Assembly: GCA_024711325.1 (NCBI GenBank)
Contig: JANJTC010000005.1
Coordinates: forward strand, 372,001-436,000
Direction: 5' to 3'
DNA length: 64,000 bases
Source of the DNA: Bacteriovoracaceae bacterium
Lineage (GTDB): Bacteria > Bdellovibrionota > Bacteriovoracia > Bacteriovoracales > Bacteriovoracaceae
Shown here: one piece after another, positions 8,976 through 16,936 of the stretch
Layout: every line of letters starts with the position of its first letter
Position numbering within the stretch: the first letter of the stretch is position 1
Program-made: the position numbers and the translations under genes
The notes under the pieces: model-generated
The model's input: the letters and a program-made list of their open reading frames with translations, nothing else
What the model was told of the DNA's origin: nothing
Database searches by the model: none

Positions 8976-9362
8976 ATGAAATTCTTACACACCATGATCA
9001 GAGTTAATAATTTAGATGAATCAGTGGATTTTTATACCAATGCCCTTGAAATGAATGTGATCTCTAAAAATGATTATCCTGAAGGCGAGTTTACTCTCGT
9101 CTTTTTAAGTTACGGCACGAGTAAAAATGATCCATGTATCGAACTGACTTATAATTATGGAAAACATTCTTATGAGCTGGGAAATGCTTTTGGTCATATT
9201 GCTCTGGGAACTCCGGACATTAAAGCGACTTGCGAAAAAGTCAGGGCAATGGGGTACAAGGTTGTCAGAGAACCGGGTCCCATGAAGCATGGAACAACCG
9301 TCATCGCTTTCATTGAAGACCCGAATGGATACAAAATTGAACTGATTGAAGGCCGGGCCTAG
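8976..9362 (+). CDS. gloA: Glyoxalase I (lactoylglutathione lyase)
   Basis: 128 residues, single VOC-fold subunit of the bacterial Ni/Co-type glyoxalase I, which isomerises the methylglyoxal-glutathione hemithioacetal to S-lactoylglutathione. The four expected metal ligands are visible: His5 (FLHTMIRV), Glu56 (CIELTYN), His74 (FGHIAL) and Glu122 (KIELIE). TTAGGAGATC is a good ribosome site. Only one base separates its stop from the ATG of ppc, so the two genes are translationally linked. The coupling of methylglyoxal detoxification to PEP carboxylase may relate to control of triose/PEP flux, which is inference. Confidence 0.95.
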   Translation: MKFLHTMIRVNNLDESVDFYTNALEMNVISKNDYPEGEFTLVFLSYGTSKNDPCIELTYNYGKHSYELGNAFGHIALGTPDIKATCEKVRAMGYKVVREPGPMKHGTTVIAFIEDPNGYKIELIEGRA

Positions 9363-9363
9363 A

Positions 9364-11655
9364 ATGCTTATTCAAACTGACTTGAAACAACTTGTTTCCC
9401 AGTCCGTTAAACTTCTCGGTGAAGCTTTAAGGGAAGTCCATGGGAAAAGATTATATCTGGAGATAGAAGCTTTAAGACAAGAGATGAAGAAGGTCAGAGG
9501 AAAAGAACCTGCAGTGGTCCAGAAGGCGCTGGAGCAGGTTTATAAGAAGCTAAGTAAGAATTCCAGCGAAGATCTTCATCATAAGGCCAAGGCCTTCTCT
9601 CTTATGCTGGAGTTGATTAATTCTTGTGAAGCGGCCTATCGTTCTCATCGCTTAGGCCATTATAAAATCAACGCTAAGGTTAGGCCCGAGGCGATCATTT
9701 ATGTCTTTACCAGCCATCCAACTGAATCCCGCAGTCAGAAGTTTTTGAAGCTCATGGGTTCCATTGAAGAGCTTTTAATTGAATCACTAGAGGAAGATTT
9801 CGAATCAATCCGAGAAAGGCTTTATTATTTTCTGAAACTTTCGGTGCGCTTAAACCTGGCCAATAACCGAAGGCCTGAGGTGCGGGATGAAATGGAACAG
9901 GTGTTTCATACCGTATTGGATCCGGCCATTCTTAGAGAGCAAATAAATCTTAATAAGAAAGGATTAAATATCAGCTTCAGAACCTGGGTAGGTGGAGATA
10001 AAGACGGTCATCCCAAGGTGGGAAGCTCTACTATGATTGAGAGTTTTAATTTATCCCGTCAAAAACTATTGAGCTTTATTCATCACGAATTAAAGAAGTT
10101 TCAGCAAGAAATTATTCTGATTGAAGAGGGTCAGTTCATCAAAAAAGAACTCTCTCAATTTAAAGAGGCTTTGCACGCTTTAAAGAAAATCTCATCTGGT
10201 GATGGGAAACGGGTAGTTAAGCTTAAAAAGAGTTTAGAAGATCTCAGGAAGGTGAGTGATAAACATCAACTGATGGCGCCTTTTATCACCGATATCGAAA
10301 AACTTATTTGGTTTTTTCCAGCACTGGTGCTGCCTTTGGAAATCCGGGAAGACAGTGAGAAAATTAAAAACGCACTTAATGTTAAAAGCGAACCCATCTT
10401 AAAGATGCTGGCGACCTTAAAATCAGTCTCCCAGGGTCTTGAGCCAAAATGGTATGTGAGGGGATTTGTGATCAGCATGTGCCAGGCAGCCGAGGATATG
10501 CTGGCCGCAACCACCATTACTCGTCGAACCCTGGGCTCCTTACTTATTCCGGTTATTCCTCTATTTGAAAATGAGCAGGGGCTTTTAAATGGCTCAAGTA
10601 TTCTGGAAGAATCTTTTAAAGCGTCTCCTTTTCAAAAAGAGCATAAGGAAAAATGGGGCAAACGTTTTGAAGTCATGGTTGGTTATTCGGATTCCAGTAA
10701 AGAGAACGGGGTATTGCCGGCCCGCCTGATGATTGAGAAAGCGCTGTTTGAACTGGAAACATTTCTCTTGAAGAAAAAACTCATCCCGGTCTTTTTTCAC
10801 GGTTCAGGGGGCAGCACCAGTCGAGGTGGAGGAACCGTTCTCGAGCAGATTGCCTGGTGGCCCCAAACCGCTTTAAATATTTTTAAAGTCACCATACAAG
10901 GTGAGATGGTTCAGCGTAATTTTAATAACCCCTTGATCATGCGCTCTCAGGTGGGGAAAGTAGTTGAAGGCTATCAGGAGTTCAAACCCAAGAAATGGAA
11001 AGACCATCCTGAGATGAAGTCGTTCTCTGGTAGTATTCAAAGCTCCTATCGGGAGCTGGTGCATGATCCTGACTTTCAAAAACTCACAACGCTTGCCACT
11101 CCCTATGATTATCTGAACCTTTTAAAAATTGGTTCAAGACCGGCTAAACGTTCGGCCAAAGGGACTTTTGGTTTGAGGGCCATTCCCTGGATCCTGTGTT
11201 GGACCCAAACTCGGCTTCTCCTTCCCATTTGGTGGGGAACAGGCAAAGCGTGGGCCGGACTTTCTCAGAGCGATAAAAAAAGAGTTGGGAAGTATTTCCA
11301 AGGCTCACCCTTGATGCAGTCTTATATTAAAAATCTTGGCTTCACACTGGCCAAGGTTGAAATGGGTGTATGGAATTTTCATTTGGAGCATTCAGGTCTC
11401 GAGCTAGAAGAGAAAAAATTGTGGAGAGAAAAGATTACAAAAGAATTTGAACTCAGTGTCGCTTTCTTTCAAGAGATCAGCGGCCAAAAAGATTTTACGT
11501 GGTTTAGACCGTGGTTAGGGGAGAGTATTTATTTTCGCTCCAGTATGATTCATCCACTGAATGTGATTCAGAAACTTGCCTTAGAGAGAAAGGATCATGT
11601 CCTGTTACGGGAAACGGTAACTGGAATTGCTTGTGGGATGTTGACCACGGGGTAG
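9364..11655 (+). CDS. ppc: Phosphoenolpyruvate carboxylase, short form with altered loop
   Basis: 763 residues, expected to carboxylate PEP to oxaloacetate to refill the TCA cycle. It is shorter than the E. coli enzyme (883) but has the core: TSHPTESRSQ (His118), GYSDSSKENG near 440, the glycine loop FHGSGGSTSRGGG (His479 to Gly491), SRPAKR and LRAIPWILCWTQTR in the C-terminal third, and a GMLTTG C-terminus resembling the usual GMRNTG. In E. coli numbering, His579 and Arg587 are kept (His479, Arg487) but catalytic Arg581 is Ser481. The start at 9364 is preferred over an upstream TTG inside gloA. Activity is therefore likely but not certain. The enzyme could be a divergent short-form PEPC. Confidence 0.88.
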   Translation: MLIQTDLKQLVSQSVKLLGEALREVHGKRLYLEIEALRQEMKKVRGKEPAVVQKALEQVYKKLSKNSSEDLHHKAKAFSLMLELINSCEAAYRSHRLGHYKINAKVRPEAIIYVFTSHPTESRSQKFLKLMGSIEELLIESLEEDFESIRERLYYFLKLSVRLNLANNRRPEVRDEMEQVFHTVLDPAILREQINLNKKGLNISFRTWVGGDKDGHPKVGSSTMIESFNLSRQKLLSFIHHELKKFQQEIILIEEGQFIKKELSQFKEALHALKKISSGDGKRVVKLKKSLEDLRKVSDKHQLMAPFITDIEKLIWFFPALVLPLEIREDSEKIKNALNVKSEPILKMLATLKSVSQGLEPKWYVRGFVISMCQAAEDMLAATTITRRTLGSLLIPVIPLFENEQGLLNGSSILEESFKASPFQKEHKEKWGKRFEVMVGYSDSSKENGVLPARLMIEKALFELETFLLKKKLIPVFFHGSGGSTSRGGGTVLEQIAWWPQTALNIFKVTIQGEMVQRNFNNPLIMRSQVGKVVEGYQEFKPKKWKDHPEMKSFSGSIQSSYRELVHDPDFQKLTTLATPYDYLNLLKIGSRPAKRSAKGTFGLRAIPWILCWTQTRLLLPIWWGTGKAWAGLSQSDKKRVGKYFQGSPLMQSYIKNLGFTLAKVEMGVWNFHLEHSGLELEEKKLWREKITKEFELSVAFFQEISGQKDFTWFRPWLGESIYFRSSMIHPLNVIQKLALERKDHVLLRETVTGIACGMLTTG

Positions 11656-11708
11656 GTTTGACGCGTCGTTTCGATACGGCGCTTGTTGCTGCATGGTTCA
11701 AAACTGAT

Positions 11709-11731
11709 TAAGGTCAGCCAAAAGGACCTTA
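11709..11731 (+). other. Hairpin over the clc ribosome-binding region
   Basis: TAAGGTC, 9 bases, GACCTTA: a perfect 7-bp inverted repeat whose right arm carries the AAGGACC-like ribosome site and touches the ATG at 11732. In RNA it could hide the start site of the ClC gene. Confidence 0.4.
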
Positions 11732-13063
11732 ATGTATAAGAAGAATGATTTGAATCGTCGCAAGATGCTTATTTTGAGTTTAGTCGGATGTTTACTTGGA
11801 CTCTTGTCGACTGTGATTGCGAAAGTTTTGTTGGCCTCCATAAATTTTGTCACTCACCTCTTTTGGTTTCATGAGTTTTCCTTAAAACCCATTGAATTAG
11901 TTAATCACCAATTTTCTCCCATTTATATCCTTGTTCCTGTTCTTGGAGGCCTGTTGGTGGGAATGATGGCCCGCTTTGGCAGTAAGGCCATCAGGGGTCA
12001 TGGTATCCCCGAGGTAATGGAAAATATTCTGACTAAAGAAAGTAAAATTCCAAGAAGAATGACCTTCTTAAAACCTTTATCCGCTGCCATTTCTATTGGC
12101 TCTGGTGGACCATTTGGTGCGGAAGGTCCCATTATTGCGACAGGAAGTTCCTTGGGTTCTTGGTTGGGAAGACATCTCTATTTCAAAGAATATGAGAGAA
12201 AAATTTTATTGGCCGCAGGTGCTGCGGCCGGAATGACATCTATCTTCGGTACTCCACTTGCAGCAGTATTTATTTGTATTGAACTCCTCCTATTTGAATT
12301 CAGTGCAAAATCATTCATTCCTGTTCTCATCGCAGTTTCAACTGCCTATTCGGTCAGACTGGCAAGTGGTCACGTCGGCCCTGAATTTCCTATTGGAGAT
12401 TATCAAGAAGTAGTTGGTGGATGGAATTCGCTTTTCTATTTCTGTGCCGGTGCCTTCGCTGGTGGTGTTTCAATTGTTGTCTCTAAGCTAGTCATATGGA
12501 TCGAAGATACCTTCGAGAAATTACCGATTCATTGGATGTGGTGGCCCATGCTTGGGGGAATTTTCGTCGGGATCATTGGATATTATGATCCGCGAACTTT
12601 GGGAGTTGGATACAGTAATATTACTGATGCTCTTCAAGGTAAGCTTCTTTTAATTCCTGCCCTGACTCTTTTAGTTTTCAAATTCCTCTCATGGGCGATT
12701 GCTCTTGGCAGTGGGACATCCGGGGGAACACTCGCTCCACTTTTAACTTTTGGAAGCAGCCTAGGCGTGGTTTTAAGTATTGTCGGTCAATATTTTTTTC
12801 CTGAAATAGGCATTGCGACTCAAGTAACAGCATTGGTTTGTATGTCATCCATGTTTTCAGGAGCAACCAGGGCCGTGTTAACTTCTACCGTGTTTGCTTT
12901 AGAAGTAACCGGTACAAGTTTTGGTATTGCCCCTCTTCTGTTGGGCAATAGTGCCGCTTTCCTTATATCTATTTTCTTTTTGAAAGAAACGATCATGACA
13001 GAAAAAATCGTCAGACGAGGAGTGTATGTTCCGAATGATTACTATTCTATCAGAAAAGTATGA
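11732..13063 (+). CDS. ClC-type chloride channel/transporter
   Basis: 443-residue membrane protein of the ClC family, ten or more helices, no C-terminal CBS domains. Selectivity motifs are visible: RGHGIPEV (GSGIP equivalent), GSGGPFGAEGPI with the gating glutamate Glu131, and GSGTSGGTLAPLL near 326. At the position of the E. coli internal proton glutamate (Glu203) the sequence reads Ile-Glu-Leu, so Leu185 appears to replace it. By analogy this points away from classical 2Cl-/H+ exchange, but alignment by eye is uncertain here. It follows ppc by 76 bases and ends 3 bases from a convergent lipoprotein gene. Confidence 0.88.
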   Translation: MYKKNDLNRRKMLILSLVGCLLGLLSTVIAKVLLASINFVTHLFWFHEFSLKPIELVNHQFSPIYILVPVLGGLLVGMMARFGSKAIRGHGIPEVMENILTKESKIPRRMTFLKPLSAAISIGSGGPFGAEGPIIATGSSLGSWLGRHLYFKEYERKILLAAGAAAGMTSIFGTPLAAVFICIELLLFEFSAKSFIPVLIAVSTAYSVRLASGHVGPEFPIGDYQEVVGGWNSLFYFCAGAFAGGVSIVVSKLVIWIEDTFEKLPIHWMWWPMLGGIFVGIIGYYDPRTLGVGYSNITDALQGKLLLIPALTLLVFKFLSWAIALGSGTSGGTLAPLLTFGSSLGVVLSIVGQYFFPEIGIATQVTALVCMSSMFSGATRAVLTSTVFALEVTGTSFGIAPLLLGNSAAFLISIFFLKETIMTEKIVRRGVYVPNDYYSIRKV

Positions 13064-13066
13064 CGA

Positions 13067-13651
13067 TTATTTAACGATCATCCACTGATGTTCAAAACCA
13101 GCTCGCGCTTGAGTGTTAAGTGTGCACCTAACTTCTTCAAAAGCAGTTTGATGAACAACACCTTCAACATTCTCAAAGAAAGTTTTTTCTTGATACTTAC
13201 TCAGGTCATGAACTGAGCCATCTTGCAGCACCTTTTTATTGGCCCTTTGATAAAGGATGCTCATAACAGGTGAATACTCCATATAGTATTCGGTCTGATT
13301 TTCATCAGTGTGGGAAACCCGGTCCTTAAATTCCACCGGCTCACCGATTCTGACGAGAAAAGAAATTTCCTTCTCATTAACCTTGTATTTCAAAATCTTG
13401 AGCAAAGACATCTCATGGGGAATATCCCATACGAACTGATCAACGAGTTGAGAATTCACTTCTACCTGACATTTGAGTGAGATTTGATCATTGTATTTTA
13501 ACTTGAGAATTTCGGCCTTGCTCTTTCCAACAATCGCTTCCGGCGTCACAATTGGATTACCTGAAGCATCAGTGTGAAAGGTAGGCTCTTTCGGGGCCTT
13601 ACCACAGCTTAAAACGAGTAGAAGAAGTAGATAAGCATACATTCTCATCAT
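13067..13651 (-). CDS. Hypothetical lipoprotein
   Basis: 194 residues, type II signal peptide with lipobox LVLSC, lipid-modified Cys16. A good AGGAG site lies 8 bases before the tandem ATG. The mature part is beta-rich with two further cysteines (LKCQVE and VRCTLN) that could form a disulphide. No family recognised. Expected location is the periplasmic face of a membrane, with outer-membrane sorting plausible because Asp is absent at position +2 (Gly follows Cys). Convergent with the ClC gene. Confidence 0.65.
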   Translation of the reverse strand: MMRMYAYLLLLLVLSCGKAPKEPTFHTDASGNPIVTPEAIVGKSKAEILKLKYNDQISLKCQVEVNSQLVDQFVWDIPHEMSLLKILKYKVNEKEISFLVRIGEPVEFKDRVSHTDENQTEYYMEYSPVMSILYQRANKKVLQDGSVHDLSKYQEKTFFENVEGVVHQTAFEEVRCTLNTQARAGFEHQWMIVK

Positions 13652-13816
13652 AGACAGAACTCCTGAGTGCGACCTAGTTACCGAATAAATCTCTGGATGT
13701 AAAATGGGTGAAGAGTGGTTCGTATTTTAAGGGGCTTGCATGAGTTTCATAAGATATCTTTACACTGCAAAAATGCTGCGCTATTGCTTTCAACGTCGGA
13801 ACCGCTAAATGAATAA

Positions 13817-14278
13817 TTATGTTCTGCTCAGTTCCACTGTTAATGGTATATTCCATAACGTCCTGGCATGAGTGATTTGTCTCTCGCAGGAGACACCACT
13901 GATACGATAATGACATTCCAACATGATTTTGAGCACCGATTCTCTAGATGGATTCTCAGGTTGAATTATCCCATAAGGTTCTAAATTCAGACTTTCACAT
14001 TTTTCCTCAAGAGATTTGATAATGGATTTGGCAAAATGATTCCCTCGCATTGACTCTTCCACTGCTAATGATATTTCGCCTCTCCGGTCTTCATGCGTTT
14101 CTATCCAGCCAAAACCTATCAGCTTGTCATCCTGATGAAATCGTATCCAAATTTGATTTTCTAGAGGGTCACCAATATTTGGTATAGAATCGAAATGAAA
14201 TGAAGTGAATGACTGCTCTTTGATAATCAGTTCTTTTTCTTTATCCCAAACTGGATTCTCTTCAATACTATTTAACAT
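13817..14278 (-). CDS. GNAT-family N-acetyltransferase
   Basis: 153 residues. A GNAT pattern can be followed: a beta strand with IGFGWIETHEDRRGEISLAVEE, then the acetyl-CoA loop-like ESMRGNHFAKSIIKSLEE in place of the usual Q/RxxGxG/A, then the late-strand region IIQPENPSRESVLKIMLECHYRISG. The substrate is unknown. It starts 3 bases after the stop of the thioesterase gene, so they form an operon. The pyrophosphate loop is weaker than usual. Downstream, an overlapping frame stays open to 13674, but I see no sign that it belongs to this protein. Confidence 0.65.
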   Translation of the reverse strand: MLNSIEENPVWDKEKELIIKEQSFTSFHFDSIPNIGDPLENQIWIRFHQDDKLIGFGWIETHEDRRGEISLAVEESMRGNHFAKSIIKSLEEKCESLNLEPYGIIQPENPSRESVLKIMLECHYRISGVSCERQITHARTLWNIPLTVELSRT

Positions 14279-14281
14279 CTT

Positions 14282-14656
14282 TCAAACTTCTTTTTTTGAT
14301 TTATTGATTGATACAAACACGAAGCTTCCATGTAAGGCAAGTACTCGGCTTTCTGAGTACATGTCTTCTCTATAAACATCGACATTAATTTCGAGACTTG
14401 TATTTCCCACTCTTACGACTTGGGCATCTAACTCCACGATACTGCCACTCAGGATGGGTATTTTGAAGTTCACTTTATCGCTACTGACAGTCACCATCTT
14501 TTCTCGTGTGAACCGAGTGGCCGCAATGAAAGCTGCTTCATCCATCCACTGAAGTGCAGTGCCGCCAAAAAGAGTGTCATAATGGTTTGTATCGCCTGGA
14601 AATACTGTTTTAAAAACTCGGGTGCGTGAACTTGCAATTCTAGAATCGAGTGACAT
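14282..14656 (-). CDS. Hotdog-fold acyl-CoA thioesterase
   Basis: 124 residues, YciA/BACH-type thioesterase that hydrolyses acyl-CoA to free acid and CoA. The family hallmarks are clear: GDTNHYDTLFGGTALQWMDEA near residues 21-41, containing the catalytic Asp and GG helix start, and a long central hotdog helix. Length matches bacterial single-hotdog enzymes that form hexamers. It is the first gene of a pair with the acetyltransferase. Acyl-chain preference cannot be read. Confidence 0.85.
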   Translation of the reverse strand: MSLDSRIASSRTRVFKTVFPGDTNHYDTLFGGTALQWMDEAAFIAATRFTREKMVTVSSDKVNFKIPILSGSIVELDAQVVRVGNTSLEINVDVYREDMYSESRVLALHGSFVFVSINKSKKEV

Positions 14657-14836
14657 ACATACCTCGTGTTGTAATCCTAGGGCGATCGGACTTTACCGTT
14701 GCGGGACAGTGCTGGAATTTCACCAGGCTTCAGCTGACTAGGAAGTTTAATAGATGGGTGATTTTTTAGCATAAATGGACTAAAGGAGAAATAAAAAGCC
14801 CTACAAAAAGCAATATCATTTGGTTAGCTGGGGAAG

Positions 14837-14865
14837 TTGCCCGTATGTACGTTTTAATGTACACT
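14837..14865 (+). promoter_or_regulatory. Toxin-antitoxin promoter with operator-like repeat
   Basis: TTGCCC, a 17-base spacer and TACACT. The inverted repeat TGTAC-N8-GTACA (14846-14863) lies inside the spacer and -10 box, about 30 bases before the antitoxin start. This is the expected place for autorepression by an antitoxin/toxin complex. Confidence 0.5.
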
Positions 14866-14892
14866 TAAAGGGTGATAAAAGAGGAGATTAAG

Positions 14893-15177
14893 ATGAAACC
14901 ATTTAAGCGTAAAACGATTACTGAGCTAAGAAGTAGTTTGTTCGAAACATTTGATGAAGTTTTATCAGGTGAGTCTCAGATAATTACTCACAAGAGTGGA
15001 AATGCCGTGGCATTAATTTCTCTTTCGAAAATTGAGGAAATGGAAAGAGAGATTGAGCTGCATAAGAACTTAGCAATTGGGTATGCTCAAGCGATGCGTG
15101 GAGAAGGTATCTCAACGAATGATCTTAAAATCAAAATGAAAGAGAAAGAAAAAAAGCTAAGAGCAAAGTATGGTTAG
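14893..15177 (+). CDS. Phd/YefM-type antitoxin
   Basis: 94 residues from ATG at 14893, chosen because AGAGGAG lies 8 bases upstream. The track's GTG at 14872 would add seven residues and include that site. The N-terminal half has the Phd/YefM fold pattern (TITELRSSLFETFDEVLSGE, then ITHKSGNAVALISLSKIEEM), a dimeric DNA-binding unit. The C-terminal half is a charged helix that would bind and block the toxin. The toxin gene overlaps the 3' end by 8 bases, the classical antitoxin-first order. Confidence 0.85.
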   Translation: MKPFKRKTITELRSSLFETFDEVLSGESQIITHKSGNAVALISLSKIEEMEREIELHKNLAIGYAQAMRGEGISTNDLKIKMKEKEKKLRAKYG

Positions 15178-15478
15178 GTGGACACCCAAGTCCGAACAAG
15201 ACTTGGATAGTATCAGAGAGCATATTGCAGAGAACTTCAATGTTGACCTTGCAATTGAAACAGTTAATGAAATAATTGATCAAGTCGAGTCTTTGCTTTC
15301 TCAGAATCCTCTTGCCGGAGCTATTCTTGAAAGTAATCTGTTTTTTTCAAAACTCGTCATTCTGGGCAATTCCGTATTTTATTGTGAGAACCCCAAAGAT
15401 CGACATTTATATGTAGTATATGTTCAGGCCCGAAATACAGATCTTCAAACAGGCCGATTAACTAAAAGTGAAATTTAA
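15170..15478 (+). CDS. ParE/RelE-superfamily toxin
   Basis: 102 residues with the ParE/RelE pattern: N-terminal WTPKSEQDLDSIREHIAENF, an alpha hairpin around VESLLSQNPLAG, and a final strand LYVVYVQARNT. ParE members inhibit gyrase and RelE members cut mRNA on the ribosome. The first helix motif (Asp-Leu-Asp-Ser-Ile-Arg-Glu-His-Ile) looks more like ParE, so gyrase poisoning is the better guess. It overlaps the antitoxin gene by 8 bases. The unit ends at a hairpin shared with the opposing tRNA transcript. Confidence 0.82.
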   Translation: MVRWTPKSEQDLDSIREHIAENFNVDLAIETVNEIIDQVESLLSQNPLAGAILESNLFFSKLVILGNSVFYCENPKDRHLYVVYVQARNTDLQTGRLTKSEI

Positions 15479-15482
15479 GTGA

Positions 15483-15512
15483 CAAAAAAAAAGCCTCTGT
15501 TTCCAGAGGCTT
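15483..15512 (-). terminator. Bidirectional terminator, TA operon / tRNA operon
   Basis: AGCCTCTG-TTTC-CAGAGGCT, perfect 8-bp stem. Read on the minus strand it is followed by ten T residues, ideal for ending the tRNA transcript. On the plus strand the tail is only TTCTT. Confidence 0.9.
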
Positions 15513-15522
15513 CTTATAAATT

Positions 15523-15600
15523 TGGTACTCCCAAGGGGATTCGAACCCCTGTTACCGCCGTGAAAAGGCGATGTCCTAGACCGGGCTAGACGATGGGAGC
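15523..15600 (-). tRNA. tRNA-Glu (anticodon TTC), CCA encoded
   Basis: On the minus strand the cloverleaf folds: acceptor GCTCCCA with TGGGAGT (one G-U pair), anticodon stem TCGCC/GGCGG with loop TTTTCAC giving TTC, T arm AGGGG-TTCGAAT-CCCCT, discriminator A and encoded CCA. Second gene of a two-tRNA transcript. Confidence 0.96.
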
Positions 15601-15634
15601 GTAACCGGATTTTGCTCAAAATGTTTTCAAAAAA

Positions 15635-15711
15635 TGGTGATCTCTCTGCGACTTGAACGCAGGACCCTCTCCTTAAAAGGGAGATGCTCTAACCAACTGA
15701 GCTAAGAGACC
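15635..15711 (-). tRNA. tRNA-Lys (anticodon TTT), CCA encoded
   Basis: On the minus strand: acceptor GGTCTCT with AGAGATC, anticodon stem TCTCC/GGAGA with loop CTTTTAA giving TTT, T arm CTGCG-TTCAAGT-CGCAG, then A and encoded CCA. It lies 34 bases upstream of tRNA-Glu. Confidence 0.96.
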
Positions 15712-15732
15712 ACTTTAGAATCGAAGGTCTAC

Positions 15733-15761
15733 AAATTATTGTTTCTGAAGAATTTTGTCAA
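15733..15761 (-). promoter_or_regulatory. Promoter of the tRNA-Lys/Glu operon
   Basis: A consensus TTGACA -35 (15756-15761) is followed by overlapping -10 candidates AATAAT or TAATTT, 15 to 17 bases on. The predicted start is about 15 bases before the mature tRNA-Lys 5' end. Confidence 0.6.
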
Positions 15762-15862
15762 ACACAAAAATAGGAAAAATGTTATTTTTTTTCGGACTAA
15801 ACCAAGATTTTTTACCCATTTACTCTGCTTAAACTAAGGCTTTCTCAAGATTCTAAGGGGTT

Positions 15863-16936
15863 CTATTTTTTATCGAGATAAGTCAGACCAAAGGCATTTT
15901 TAGAGAACACATCCTCACTGATCCAGCAGGCCTCAACGATATTGTCACCATCATTGTGAAGCTCTTCCTGGCAGTCATCCAAAAACTTACCCGTCTTACG
16001 ACTTTTACAAAGGCACTTACGGTCTTTATTGGATGAATGAAATCCGCTTCCCCATGAATTGCGCAGAAGAAAATGGCATTTGCCGTTAATTTGTTTTTTT
16101 CCGGCAATAATGGATTCATGATTTGAGCAATCAGGTTTAACTCCTAGTGGAGTAGTGGCAGTTTTCCGATTCACACCATCATAGCTCTCATCATAAAGCC
16201 CTCGGGCGCAATACGAGACAGCAATAGGTGCATTAAGTTCATCGAGCTTAGAATCTATCGCTGGAATCCACTGTTCATCCTGGGCCGGTAAGTTAAACCG
16301 AGGATTCGTTATGGAAATGCGAGAAGGCTTATTACAAACAGGCAGGACCAGATTGCTAAGAAGCTTTCGGGAGCTGAGTAAGCTTAAGGACCTGAGCTCA
16401 GGCATTAATTGATTCCAACTGATATTGGTTGAACAATAAGGCGAATGTTCTTCAATCGCTGTTGCAATCATCTCATCAACAACATCCTGATGAACCTTGG
16501 TATTTAAGAGCCCAAGTTTAGGTGCCAGCTTCTCGACCAGTCCCATGATTTCAGACTCAGAAGCATTGGTTTTTTTTGTCCAGGTACTGATGGCCTCATC
16601 AAAGGATTTTAAGTGGCAGTTTCCTGCATCTTGAATGGCCTTAATGGCATAATAAGTGGTTCCGGAAGAAATGCTTTCCTGTTTAGCAGAATCGGCAAAT
16701 TTCAGAGCTCCCCATAAAGGATGAACAATCCTGTCCTTGTTCCCTTTCTTCATGAGTTGATAATCTATCAACTGAGAAGCAGTGTAAGAATAACAAATTC
16801 CCAGACCATCCTGATCAAAGACCGGAATTTTATTAAAAGGCGAATCTTTTTGAGTGATGAGATTTAAAGGAGCGCAGCTATTTTGTGCCCAACTCGAAGT
16901 CACCGTAAAGATAAAAAGAAGAATGATCATTTTCAT
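15863..16936 (-). CDS. Exported papain-like cysteine protease (C1 type)
   Basis: 357 residues with signal peptide MKMIILLFIFTVTSSWA. The three catalytic regions of papain-like proteases can be placed: Gln42 with Cys48 in DQDGLGICYSYTAS, His273 in SNHESIIAG, and Asn293 in LRNSWGSGF. The spacing is longer than in papain because of a roughly 120-residue insertion between Cys and His. At least ten other cysteines suggest a disulphide-stabilised secreted enzyme. It overlaps the small six-cysteine secreted protein upstream by four bases (ATGA). Target and activation are unknown. In a predator it could act on prey proteins, which is inference. Confidence 0.82.
   Translation of the reverse strand: MKMIILLFIFTVTSSWAQNSCAPLNLITQKDSPFNKIPVFDQDGLGICYSYTASQLIDYQLMKKGNKDRIVHPLWGALKFADSAKQESISSGTTYYAIKAIQDAGNCHLKSFDEAISTWTKKTNASESEIMGLVEKLAPKLGLLNTKVHQDVVDEMIATAIEEHSPYCSTNISWNQLMPELRSLSLLSSRKLLSNLVLPVCNKPSRISITNPRFNLPAQDEQWIPAIDSKLDELNAPIAVSYCARGLYDESYDGVNRKTATTPLGVKPDCSNHESIIAGKKQINGKCHFLLRNSWGSGFHSSNKDRKCLCKSRKTGKFLDDCQEELHNDGDNIVEACWISEDVFSKNAFGLTYLDKK

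Noticed and set aside
11511-11711. 66-codon plus-strand ORF and its minus-strand mate at the ppc end
   Set aside because: Both are shadows of the conserved PEPC C-terminus; no start signals.
13674-13916. 80-codon ORF overlapping the end of the acetyltransferase gene
   Set aside because: No ribosome site and no recognisable family. The acetyltransferase frame reads naturally to its own stop, so I see no need for a frameshift.
15170-15478. Mobile origin of the toxin-antitoxin pair and tRNA block
   Set aside because: A tRNA cluster beside a TA pair suggested an integration site, but no integrase, direct repeat of a tRNA end or composition change was seen.
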